Origin: Chitinophagaceae bacterium
GTDB taxonomy: Bacteria; Bacteroidota; Bacteroidia; Chitinophagales; Chitinophagaceae
Assembly (NCBI GenBank): GCA_016702745.1
Contig: JADJDJ010000002.1
Span: 1,116,001 to 1,180,000 of the forward strand
Direction of reading: 5' to 3'
DNA length: 64,000 bases
The first letter of the stretch is position 1; every line of letters starts with the position of its first letter. The notes beneath the pieces are model-generated. The model was not told where the DNA came from and searched no databases. It worked only from the letters and a program-made list of their open reading frames with translations. The position numbers were made by a program, and so were the translations under genes. Shown in pieces: positions 1 through 8,254 of this stretch.

Positions 1-805
1 TATTCTTTGCAGTACCAGTTTTACAAAAGAAGGTATCGTTTTAGATGGGTTTGATCTGCTCCAGAATCTTGAGAGAACACTGGGAACTGATAAGATCATA
101 TTCGGAGGCATGGCAGGTGATGATGCCAGTTTTACCGGAACCTGTGTTTTTACGGGCGATCAATCCACCGATTATGGTTTTGTACTATTGGTGCTTGACA
201 ACGATAAAATAGAAGTCCAGGGAATGGCGATGTCTGGTTGGAAACCCCTTGGAAAAATAAGGACAGTAACAGAAAGTAAAGATGGCTGGTTGTACAGTAT
301 CGATGGCCAGCCTGCCCTTGAAATGTATCTGCGTTACCTGGGTCAGACCCTGGGCGAAGAGGGTAAAGAACAGAAGAAGTTCATTGACGGTGTGGGGTTA
401 TACCATCCGTTTTTGTCTATCAATGCCGGTGATCCTGTTTTAAGGACTCCTTTCGCAATGGACAGGGAAAAGAATGCAATCAAGCTCGATTTTCCCATCC
501 CTGAAGGAAAGGAATTGCAGTTCACTCTTCCACCGGATTTTGACATTGTGGAATCTGTCCTCGACAACGCCCGTGACCGGAGAGAAAAAGTAAAATCAGA
601 TGCAGATGCCCTGCTCATTTTTTCCTGTTATGGCCGATTAAGCGCGCTCGGTCCAATGGTACAGGAGGAAAACGACGGTTTACAACAAATCTGGAATGCT
701 CCCATGGCCGGGTTTTTTACCTATGGAGAATATGGAAAGGATCAAAGTGGTTTACATGAATTTCATTCCACCACCTGCAGTTGGGTGGCATTAAAAGAGA
801 AATAA
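1..805 (+). CDS. FIST-domain sensor protein (5' end outside window)
   Basis: The reading frame is open from base 2 to the stop at 805, so the N-terminus lies upstream. The visible part aligns by eye with the C-terminal two thirds of the second FIST protein at 1912-3051. Shared blocks are GGMAGDDASFTG near the start, MSGWKPLGK, LPPDFDIVESV, ADALLIFSCYGR, a P-MAGFFTYGE block and the final STTCSWVALKEK. FIST_N/FIST_C proteins are proposed small-ligand sensors, often next to signalling genes. No signal peptide or membrane segment is visible in this part, so it is probably cytoplasmic. It is followed after 11 bp by the DUF3500 gene. The family call is firm; the ligand is unknown. Confidence 0.85.
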   Translation, partial: ILCSTSFTKEGIVLDGFDLLQNLERTLGTDKIIFGGMAGDDASFTGTCVFTGDQSTDYGFVLLVLDNDKIEVQGMAMSGWKPLGKIRTVTESKDGWLYSIDGQPALEMYLRYLGQTLGEEGKEQKKFIDGVGLYHPFLSINAGDPVLRTPFAMDREKNAIKLDFPIPEGKELQFTLPPDFDIVESVLDNARDRREKVKSDADALLIFSCYGRLSALGPMVQEENDGLQQIWNAPMAGFFTYGEYGKDQSGLHEFHSTTCSWVALKEK

Positions 806-816
806 AAACGAACCCA

Positions 817-1902
817 ATGCAATTATCTGGTTTAAAAAAAATCCTGGTATGCTCAGTCTTACTCTTTTGCTTTTTATGCGGAAGAGCACAGCCGGAATAT
901 GGAAAGGGAATTAAATACTATGCGGATTCCCTGTATCAGTCATTCAGCAAAATGCAAAAAATAAGCGGCTTGCTGAGCTTTGGAGATACGGCAAGGCTCA
1001 AATGGAATAACCTGCCCGTTGGTTTGCGGGCCAGGGCCGGTTTGAATATCGGAAATATGAATAATGACCAGCGGAGACTGGTCCAGCGCATCCTCTCTGC
1101 CGCACTCAGTTCACAGGGATATCTCAAGGCAACAGGAGTCATGCATCTCGATAACCTGATCAATGGTTTTTATGACAGCTTATATCAGCGGAAGGAAATT
1201 AATGACACCACTTATTCATTTGTGCGTTCGCTCTTGTGGTCGCACCAGAATTATTATTTCGCATTTTTTGGGAGCCCGCATGATCCGCAATGGGGCTTCA
1301 AACTGGAAGGCCACCATCTTTCCGTCAACTTTACTTTTACCGGTAACAATATTTCCGTAACGCCTTTTTTCATCGGGACCGATCCGGCCGAATACATGAT
1401 TTCTGAATATGCCGGCTGGAGGGTGCTGGGACAGGAAGAGGACATGGGACTTCGCCTGATGAATTCACTCTCACCGACTTTACAACAAAAGGCAACGGGA
1501 AAAGGGGAGACCCCGGCTGATATCATTACAGGAGCGGAAAGTGGAAAGAGGTTAATCGATTACTGGGGGATCAGGGCTTCGGATTTAACAGCTGCCCAGA
1601 AAATCCTGCTCGAGTCAATGATCAGGGAATTTGTATTTAATATGGAGTATGATAAAGCGGTGATGGAATATGAGAAGATCAGGAAAGCGGGGATCGACAA
1701 TATCTGGTTTGGCTGGATTGGTGCCTACGAGGAAAAAAAGCCCCATTATTATGTTATTAACGGACCGACCTTTCTGATCGAATTCGATAATAACGGCGGC
1801 CCGAGGAATGCGGCCAATCATATCCATGCCATCTGGCGCGAGAAGGGAAATGAATATGGAGAGGATATATTGAAAGCACATTATTTAAAGGAAAAGCACT
1901 AA
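817..1902 (+). CDS. Secreted DUF3500 family protein
   Basis: About 361 residues. I chose the ATG at 817 because it opens a signal peptide (MQLSGLKKILVC, then a hydrophobic stretch ending FCGRAQ-like); the frame is open further upstream from a TTG at 781 that would spoil the signal. The body shows the DUF3500 pattern: WGFKLEGHHLSVNFT, VTPFFIGTDPAEY, WRVLGQEEDMGLRL, then HYYVINGPTFLIEFDN and NHIHAIWREKGNEYGED near the end. The biochemical role of DUF3500 is not established. It sits between two FIST genes with gaps of 11 and 9 bp, so it is probably co-transcribed with them. No truncation is seen. Confidence 0.8.
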   Translation: MQLSGLKKILVCSVLLFCFLCGRAQPEYGKGIKYYADSLYQSFSKMQKISGLLSFGDTARLKWNNLPVGLRARAGLNIGNMNNDQRRLVQRILSAALSSQGYLKATGVMHLDNLINGFYDSLYQRKEINDTTYSFVRSLLWSHQNYYFAFFGSPHDPQWGFKLEGHHLSVNFTFTGNNISVTPFFIGTDPAEYMISEYAGWRVLGQEEDMGLRLMNSLSPTLQQKATGKGETPADIITGAESGKRLIDYWGIRASDLTAAQKILLESMIREFVFNMEYDKAVMEYEKIRKAGIDNIWFGWIGAYEEKKPHYYVINGPTFLIEFDNNGGPRNAANHIHAIWREKGNEYGEDILKAHYLKEKH

Positions 1903-1911
1903 AGCATTGTA

Positions 1912-3051
1912 ATGAAAGCAAAATCAATCAGGGGTAAAACGGCAGCAGAAATTGAAGTGGCACTGGAGCAAAGTATGGCTGATGGTTTTGCACCAACCCT
2001 GGCAATTGTTTTTTTATCTGTCAGTCAGGACAGAAAAGCGATCAGCAGTGTATTACATGGAGAAGGGATTCAGATTTTTGGCGTCACTACTAATGGAGAG
2101 TTTACAGACGAAGAATCCCAAAAACTTTCCACGGCCATTTTGCTCTTAGACATGAAGCAGGCTTATTTCAGTATTCAATATAAGGAATACCGGGCCAATG
2201 ATTTCAGGGATGTTGCCTTTTCCCTTGCAAAGGAAACCCTGCATACATTTGAACGGCCCGCCTTCCTGCTAGCAGGGAGTCACTTATCCACCGATGCCGA
2301 AGCATTATTGCATGGGTTTGAGGAGGCAATCAGTCCATTGGTGAATGTATATGGTTGCATGGCAGGTGATGATTTCAGCTTCACCGATCAGTTTGTATTC
2401 ACCAATGCTTGGGAATCAAACAAAGGAATGCTGGTGCTGGCCCTGGATGAAGATAAGATCATGATCAAGGGGAAGGCCACCTGCGGATGGAAAGCAGTGG
2501 GCACAGAAAAAACAGTGACCAAGAGCGAGGGCACGCATGTCTTCACAGTCGACAACGTACCGGTATTGGACCTGACTGTCAAATATGGTGGTATTGAAAA
2601 TGTTTCGCCGGATAATCCGAACCTGCTGTTAGAATTGGCTGCTAATTTTCCATTGCAGCTTCAAAGAGAAAAAGGCGATCCTGTGATGCGGCCGGGATTG
2701 ATCGTAGACTGGACCGACCACTCCTTTCATTGCAGTGGTTCGGTGCCGCAGGGTTCAAAAGTCCGGTTCTCCCTGCCACCCGATTTTGATGTGATGGAAA
2801 AAGTGATACAGGCAACAGCCGACTTAAAAGCAAATGAAATGCCCGAGGCGGATGCGGTGGTTGTATTCAGCTGTGCAGGACGCATTTTGTCACTGGGGCC
2901 ACTCATGTCTCAGGAACTGGAAGGTATCAAGAATATATGGAAAGTACCCATGGTAGGTATGTTCAGTAATGCAGAACTGGCAAGAGTGACAGGAGGTAAC
3001 CTGGAAATGAATAACCTGACCACCTGTGTTGTTGCATTAAAAGAAAAATAA
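1912..3051 (+). CDS. FIST-domain signal transduction protein
   Basis: 379 residues with no signal peptide or membrane helix, so cytoplasmic. The N-terminal half (about 1-190) is the FIST N domain: TLAIVFLSVSQDRKA, FGVTTNGEF and VNVYGCMAGDDFSF. The C-terminal half is FIST C: GWKAVGTEKTVT, LPPDFDVMEKV and ADAVVVFSCAGR, ending in a TTCVVALKEK tail shared with the upstream FIST protein. FIST domains are predicted to bind small ligands such as amino acids. The stop overlaps the start of the next gene (a soluble histidine kinase) by one base (TAATG), which implies translational coupling. I infer that this FIST protein is the separate input unit of that kinase. Confidence 0.88.
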   Translation: MKAKSIRGKTAAEIEVALEQSMADGFAPTLAIVFLSVSQDRKAISSVLHGEGIQIFGVTTNGEFTDEESQKLSTAILLLDMKQAYFSIQYKEYRANDFRDVAFSLAKETLHTFERPAFLLAGSHLSTDAEALLHGFEEAISPLVNVYGCMAGDDFSFTDQFVFTNAWESNKGMLVLALDEDKIMIKGKATCGWKAVGTEKTVTKSEGTHVFTVDNVPVLDLTVKYGGIENVSPDNPNLLLELAANFPLQLQREKGDPVMRPGLIVDWTDHSFHCSGSVPQGSKVRFSLPPDFDVMEKVIQATADLKANEMPEADAVVVFSCAGRILSLGPLMSQELEGIKNIWKVPMVGMFSNAELARVTGGNLEMNNLTTCVVALKEK

Positions 3052-4130
3052 TGATTCAAAGTTTACAAAATATATTAAGCCTCGCAGAACAATCTGAAGC
3101 GCTTTCGCCTGAGCAAAAGAAGGCCATTGCTGATTGGATAAAAGAAGCTGGCAAGCATATTGACATTATAACATTCAAACTGGAGCGTACTGAAAAAGTA
3201 AAACGTACAACCTCCATATTATTAGAAGAAACCATTGAAGAGCTGGAACAAAAGCGAAAAGCAATTGAAGAAACGAATACTGCATTAACAAGATCACTGG
3301 AAGAATTAAAAGCGGCACAGGCACAGCTGATCCAGTCAGAAAAAATGGCTTCCCTTGGTGAACTCACCGCTGGTATTGCTCATGAAATACAAAACCCGTT
3401 AAACTTCGTCAATAATTTTTCAGAAGTCAGCCGGGAATTGCTGGATGAAATGAAGATGGCACTGGACAATGATGAAAAAGAGGAAGCAAAAGAGCTTGCC
3501 GAAGATGTGATTCAGAACATGGAAAAGATCATGCATCATGGCAAAAGGGCTGATGGGATTGTAAAAGGTATGTTGCAACACAGCCGAAGCAGCAGTGGTC
3601 AGAAAGAACTGACAGATATCAATGCGCTTTGTGATGAATACCTGCGACTGGCTTATCATGGCTGGAGGGCCAAGGATCATTCTTTCAATGCCAAATTTGA
3701 AACGGTATTTGATGAATCAGTGGGTAAGATTAATGTGATTCCCCAGGATCTGGGCCGGGTGATCCTCAACCTGATCAACAATGCTTTTTTTGCGGTGAAT
3801 GAAAGAGCAAATACCCCCCAACCCCCTAAAGGGGGAGTTCCGTATGAACCAACAGTCATAGTTTCTACTTCACTCTCCCCTCTCTCTGGGAGTGGGGTCG
3901 GGGGAGGGGTCATCATCAGCATTCGCGACAATGGTACTGGTATTCCGGCAGCAGTCGTCGAAAAAATATTCCAGCCCTTCTTTACGACCAAACCTACGGG
4001 ACAGGGAACGGGCCTGGGATTGAGTTTGAGTTATGATATCATCAGCAAGGGACATGGAGGCACATTACAGGTGGAAACCACCGAAGGTTCAGGTACCTGT
4101 TTCACCATTACATTACCACAGCAAGCATAA
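3051..4130 (+). CDS. Soluble sensor histidine kinase (kinase 1 of array)
   Basis: 359 residues with no transmembrane segment or recognisable sensor domain. Residues 1-100 are helical and coiled-coil. The phospho-accepting helix has H111 in GIAHEIQNPLNF. The N box is LGRVILNLINNAF, G1 is DNGTGIP and G2 is GTGLGLSLSYDI. The transmitter is nearly the same as in the seven kinases downstream. Between the N box and G1 the protein reads TPQPPKGGVPYEP and SLSPLSGSGVGGG; both are translations of short GC-rich palindromes (see repeat entries). Its coupling to the FIST gene suggests a split FIST/kinase sensor. There is no receiver domain, so phosphotransfer must go to another protein. Confidence 0.9.
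   Translation: MIQSLQNILSLAEQSEALSPEQKKAIADWIKEAGKHIDIITFKLERTEKVKRTTSILLEETIEELEQKRKAIEETNTALTRSLEELKAAQAQLIQSEKMASLGELTAGIAHEIQNPLNFVNNFSEVSRELLDEMKMALDNDEKEEAKELAEDVIQNMEKIMHHGKRADGIVKGMLQHSRSSSGQKELTDINALCDEYLRLAYHGWRAKDHSFNAKFETVFDESVGKINVIPQDLGRVILNLINNAFFAVNERANTPQPPKGGVPYEPTVIVSTSLSPLSGSGVGGGVIISIRDNGTGIPAAVVEKIFQPFFTTKPTGQGTGLGLSLSYDIISKGHGGTLQVETTEGSGTCFTITLPQQA
3812..3836 (+). repeat. In-frame palindromic element, type A
   Basis: C-rich arm then G-rich arm around TAAA (core CCCCCTAAAGGGGG), read in frame as TPQPPKGG inside kinase 1, after the N-box helix. A second copy lies in the kinase at 26823-28880 at the equivalent place. Confidence 0.7.
3873..3911 (+). repeat. In-frame palindromic element, type B (variant)
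   Basis: Diverged copy of the CCCCTCTCCCC/GGGAGAGGGG palindrome family followed by a G-rich tail. It is read as SPLSGSGVGGG in kinase 1, in the turn between two beta strands just before the G1 box. Confidence 0.65.
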
Positions 4131-4132
4131 AA

Positions 4133-7100
4133 ATGGATAGTCAGAAAAAGCGATTATTGGAAAAGGCCTACCATTTGTTCTTCGAAACGGGAACAAAAAG
4201 TGTGATCACCCGGCCTGTGCAGGAGTTCGTTGACGGACAGGTGATTGGTATCGGTACGGCAGTTGATGAGAAGTTGAGGGGTATTGGGGATTTTCGTAAG
4301 CTTTTGCAGATCCAGAAAAAGCAAATGGCTGGGTTGAAAATCCACTGGGAAAAAAAGCGGTTTTCCAGTCATGTAACAGCCGATGAAAATACAGCTGTAT
4401 ACGCTGATGATGTTTTTCTAACCATTGGTACCGGAAAGGAAAAACTGAAAATGTATCTCCGGTTTTCGGTGATACTGCATTATAATGGAAAGGGATGGAA
4501 AGTAATACACTGGCATGGCTCCAAGCCGGAAGAAGTGAAAAGCGAAGAGGATACTTACGGAGTGGATCAATGGAAAAAGAAAGCATCGGAATTACAGCAA
4601 TTAGTGGAACAGCGGACAGCCGACCTGTTGTTGAAGAACCGGGAGCTGGAAATTGAAGCTTCCCTTGAGAAGGTTCGTACGGTTGCTATGGGGATGAAGG
4701 AAAGGGCGGACATGCTGAAGATCTGTACCATGATCGCAAAGCAGTTGTCGGTGCTGGGCCTGAAGGAAATCCGTAATGTACAAACGGCTATTTTCAAAGT
4801 ACCCATGGGTACATATATGAATTATGAATTTTATGCCAGACATAATAAGACCTTTATTACCGAAACTTTATACACCAACCATAAAGTAGCCCTGGCTTTT
4901 GCCAAAAAAATGCTGAAAGGAAATGGAGCTGTTGCCATTGCGCATATGAAAGGGAAACAGCAGGTGATGGACTGGCTCCGTTACCAGAAAGGCACCAATG
5001 TATTTATTGATACGTTTCTGAAAACAGCCACCTCACTCAGTTATTACTGGTATTCGCTGGGACCTGTAGCCTTGGGTATCTCCACTTACCAGCCACTGAC
5101 CAAAGAAGAGTTGCAATTGTTTGAACGATTCCTCAAAGTATTCGAGCTGGCTTATAAGCGTTACCTGGATATTGAAAAGGCGGAAGCACAGGTCCGGGAA
5201 GCGCAGATAGAAGCCGCACTGGAAAGAGTACGTGCCAGAAGCATGGCGATGCAGGATTCGTCCGAAATCGGTAAACTCATCCTGCATGTATATACGGAAC
5301 TGACCCGGCTTGATGCCCGGCTTGATCGTTGTTTTTTCATGATCGTTGATCCGGAGAACCTGGGCATAACCTGGTGGATGGCCAGTCAGGAAGGATTACT
5401 GGCGGAGAATGGTTTTTTTGTACAGTATAACGAACATCCCTCTCACCTGCTTTATCTGAATCACTGGAAAAATCGAACGAAGAAATGGCATTATTTTTTT
5501 GCGGGAAAAGAGAAGCGGGATTGGGACCGTTTTGGGTTTACCAAAACAGCATTGTCACGCCTGCCGGATCCGGTAAAGAAATTTATGTCTGCTGCAAAAA
5601 GCGTACACCTCTCCGGATCCTCTGATGCATTTGGTTCCCTGGTTACCGGAAGCTTTGAAACATTATCAGATCAGCACCAGGACATCATCAGTCGTTTTGC
5701 TTCGGTATTCAACCAAACCTATACGCGTTTCAATGACCTGAAGAAAGCGGAAGCACAGGCCCGAGAATCGCAGATTGAAGCAGCACTTGAGCGGATCCGA
5801 AGCCGGACAGTAGGCATGCAGAAAAGTGAAGAGCTGAAAGAGGTGATACAGGTCGTGTATGAACAGTTCATTCGACTGGGTATCCATACGGAACATGCCG
5901 GATTTATCATCGATTACCGGGAAAGGAATGATTACAATACCTGGATTGCTGATCAGTTCGGTAGTCCTTCACAGATCGTCATTCCTTATTTTGACTGTAT
6001 CTATTACAATCAATTCAATGCGGCGAAAGAGGAGAAGAAAGAATTTTTTGCCCTCAGCCTTACCCGTAAAGAGAAAGACCGGTTTTACAAAGGGCTCTTT
6101 AAACATATCCCTGGTTTTCCCGAAGAGTCAAAGCAAATTATTTTCCACCATCCCGGTTTTACCATCTCCACCGTATTGCTGGAAAATGTAGCCCTGTATA
6201 TTGAGAATTTTACCGGTATTCCTTATGCAGAGGATGGCAATGCTATCCTGATCAGGTTCGGAAAAGTATTTCAGCAGACCTATACCAGTTTCCTGGATCT
6301 GCAGAAGGCCGAGGAACAGGCTCATGAGGCAGAAGTGCAACTGGCTTTGGAACGGGTGCGTGCACGTAGTCTTGCCATGCATCACACCAATGAACTGATG
6401 GAAGTGGTCAATGAAGTGGCACAGCAATTGATGAAGATGAAGATCGATATTGATGGCGGGATCTTTATTGTGATCAATGAAGAAGTGCAGAAAGATGCGC
6501 TACCTATCTGGGGAGCAGCAGGGGCGGCGAATTATGTTGAAAAAGTAATCGTACCCTATCTGGGCACTCCCATTTTTACCAGACTGGTCAATGCAATTTT
6601 AGAACAGGATTCTTTTTTGAAAGAGCGGTATTCCCGGAACGAAAAAGACCAGTTCCTGAATAATTTATTCAAACATGCCCCCTGGAAGCAGTTACCGGCC
6701 AAAAGAAAAAATGAATTATTGGCAAGGGAGGGTGGTTATTGCCGGTCAACTGTAATTTCAAAGTATACAAGTATCGCCATGATCAATCATCACGGCAGGG
6801 AGTTTTCGGCGGCGGACAATCAGATTTTGCAGCGATTCGGAAATGTACTTGAACAATCCTATACCCGTTTTCTGGATTTACAAAAAGCAGAGGAGCAATC
6901 AAAAGAATCACAGATACAACTGGCATTGGAAAGGGTGCGTGCCCGGACCATGGCCATGCAGCAAAGTACAGAACTCCCCGAAGCAGCCAATCTGCTGTTC
7001 CAGCAATTAAAGGCTTTGGGCATGCCTGCCTGGAGTGCCGGCTATTGTATCTGGGAAGATGATAAAAAAGCAGTGACCTTATGGATGAGTAGTGAAGGGG

Positions 7101-8254
7101 TGATACAGCCTCCTTTTAAAGCACCGACTACAGAAGATGAGCTCTTTATTCAAATGCGGGAAGGACATGAAAAGGGGAAGGCCCTGCATGTGGTGGAGCT
7201 GGGAGGTAAAAAACTGCAGGCACACTATCAATACATGCGCACCCTCCCCGTGGTGGGTGAAGTGCTTGATTCTATTATAGAAGCGGGTCACCCGCTGCCT
7301 GTTTACCAGGTCATGCATTATGCTTACTTTTCGAAAGGGTATTTATTATTTATCACTTATGAACCTGTACCCGCAGCGCATGAAATTTTCAAGCGCTTTG
7401 CCAATGTGTTTGACCAGACTTATACCCGTTTCCTTGATTTGCAAAAAGCAGAAGCTCAGGTAATAGAAGCGCAGATTGAAACGGCATTAGAAAAAGTAAG
7501 AAGCAGAACAATGGCTATGCATCAAAGCATGGAATTGAATGAAACAGCTGAATTATTATATACAGAACTTACTAAGCTCGGAATTGAAAAACTGACCTGC
7601 GGCTTTACCCTGTTACAGGAAAACACAACAATAGGTACCTGCTATATGGCTAACCCGGAAGGCAATTTTATTTGGGAGCCTTTTCGTTTAAATCATTACG
7701 GGAGTCCTGTATTTCTTAAGATGTATGAGAGCTGGAAAAAACAAGAAGCTTACCAGTTGAGTGAATTAGCCGGACAGATTAATATTGATCATAACAGGTA
7801 TCTGGCTGAAAATGCTGATAATTTCCCGATATCGGCTGAGCAATTACTTGCTATCCTTCCTCCGGTAACATATTCCAACACTTTTAATTTCAGATATGGT
7901 TACCTTTTAGTCGTTAGTCTGTCTTCCTTCAAAGCAGAACAGTGTGAAGTGGTCAGCCGCTTTGCCAGAGTCTTTGAACAAACTTATACCCGTTTCCTTG
8001 ATCTGCAAAAGGCAGAAGCACAGGCCAAAGAAGCTCAGATTGAATCAGCGCTGGAGCGGGTGAGATCACGAAGCCTGGCAATGCATCATTCTTCGGAATT
8101 GTCCGCCGTGGTAAATACCCTGCTCAGGGAGTTTACCAATCTTGAATTTACATTGACTTTTTGCATCATCAACTTAATAAATGAAAAGACAGGAGCAATA
8201 CGGTTTGGGCCGCCAATCCCGAAGCGGGAAATCAGCCTGAGTCCTATTACATGA
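4133..8254 (+). CDS. Giant multi-GAF-like sensor kinase, N-terminal part (frameshifted)
   Basis: 1373 residues. Residues 1-135 resemble an NTF2/SnoaL-like fold (VITRPVQEFVDG and VILHYNGKGWKVIHWHGS), followed by a helix ending in VEQRTADLLLKNREL. Six full repeats of about 190 residues follow, plus the start of a seventh. Each repeat ends in a motif like TYTRFLDLQKAEAQ and a heptad helix ending ERVRSRSMAMH. I call the units GAF-like from their size and position in a kinase; no GAF signature was scored. The frame breaks near 8185-8207: the -1 frame reads WAANPEAGNQPESYY straight into the next frame's MKFEDYPF, restoring unit 7. So this and the following frame are one gene of about 2,890 residues. 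The gene starts 2 bp after kinase 1. Confidence 0.85.
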   Translation: MDSQKKRLLEKAYHLFFETGTKSVITRPVQEFVDGQVIGIGTAVDEKLRGIGDFRKLLQIQKKQMAGLKIHWEKKRFSSHVTADENTAVYADDVFLTIGTGKEKLKMYLRFSVILHYNGKGWKVIHWHGSKPEEVKSEEDTYGVDQWKKKASELQQLVEQRTADLLLKNRELEIEASLEKVRTVAMGMKERADMLKICTMIAKQLSVLGLKEIRNVQTAIFKVPMGTYMNYEFYARHNKTFITETLYTNHKVALAFAKKMLKGNGAVAIAHMKGKQQVMDWLRYQKGTNVFIDTFLKTATSLSYYWYSLGPVALGISTYQPLTKEELQLFERFLKVFELAYKRYLDIEKAEAQVREAQIEAALERVRARSMAMQDSSEIGKLILHVYTELTRLDARLDRCFFMIVDPENLGITWWMASQEGLLAENGFFVQYNEHPSHLLYLNHWKNRTKKWHYFFAGKEKRDWDRFGFTKTALSRLPDPVKKFMSAAKSVHLSGSSDAFGSLVTGSFETLSDQHQDIISRFASVFNQTYTRFNDLKKAEAQARESQIEAALERIRSRTVGMQKSEELKEVIQVVYEQFIRLGIHTEHAGFIIDYRERNDYNTWIADQFGSPSQIVIPYFDCIYYNQFNAAKEEKKEFFALSLTRKEKDRFYKGLFKHIPGFPEESKQIIFHHPGFTISTVLLENVALYIENFTGIPYAEDGNAILIRFGKVFQQTYTSFLDLQKAEEQAHEAEVQLALERVRARSLAMHHTNELMEVVNEVAQQLMKMKIDIDGGIFIVINEEVQKDALPIWGAAGAANYVEKVIVPYLGTPIFTRLVNAILEQDSFLKERYSRNEKDQFLNNLFKHAPWKQLPAKRKNELLAREGGYCRSTVISKYTSIAMINHHGREFSAADNQILQRFGNVLEQSYTRFLDLQKAEEQSKESQIQLALERVRARTMAMQQSTELPEAANLLFQQLKALGMPAWSAGYCIWEDDKKAVTLWMSSEGVIQPPFKAPTTEDELFIQMREGHEKGKALHVVELGGKKLQAHYQYMRTLPVVGEVLDSIIEAGHPLPVYQVMHYAYFSKGYLLFITYEPVPAAHEIFKRFANVFDQTYTRFLDLQKAEAQVIEAQIETALEKVRSRTMAMHQSMELNETAELLYTELTKLGIEKLTCGFTLLQENTTIGTCYMANPEGNFIWEPFRLNHYGSPVFLKMYESWKKQEAYQLSELAGQINIDHNRYLAENADNFPISAEQLLAILPPVTYSNTFNFRYGYLLVVSLSSFKAEQCEVVSRFARVFEQTYTRFLDLQKAEAQAKEAQIESALERVRSRSLAMHHSSELSAVVNTLLREFTNLEFTLTFCIINLINEKTGAIRFGPPIPKREISLSPIT

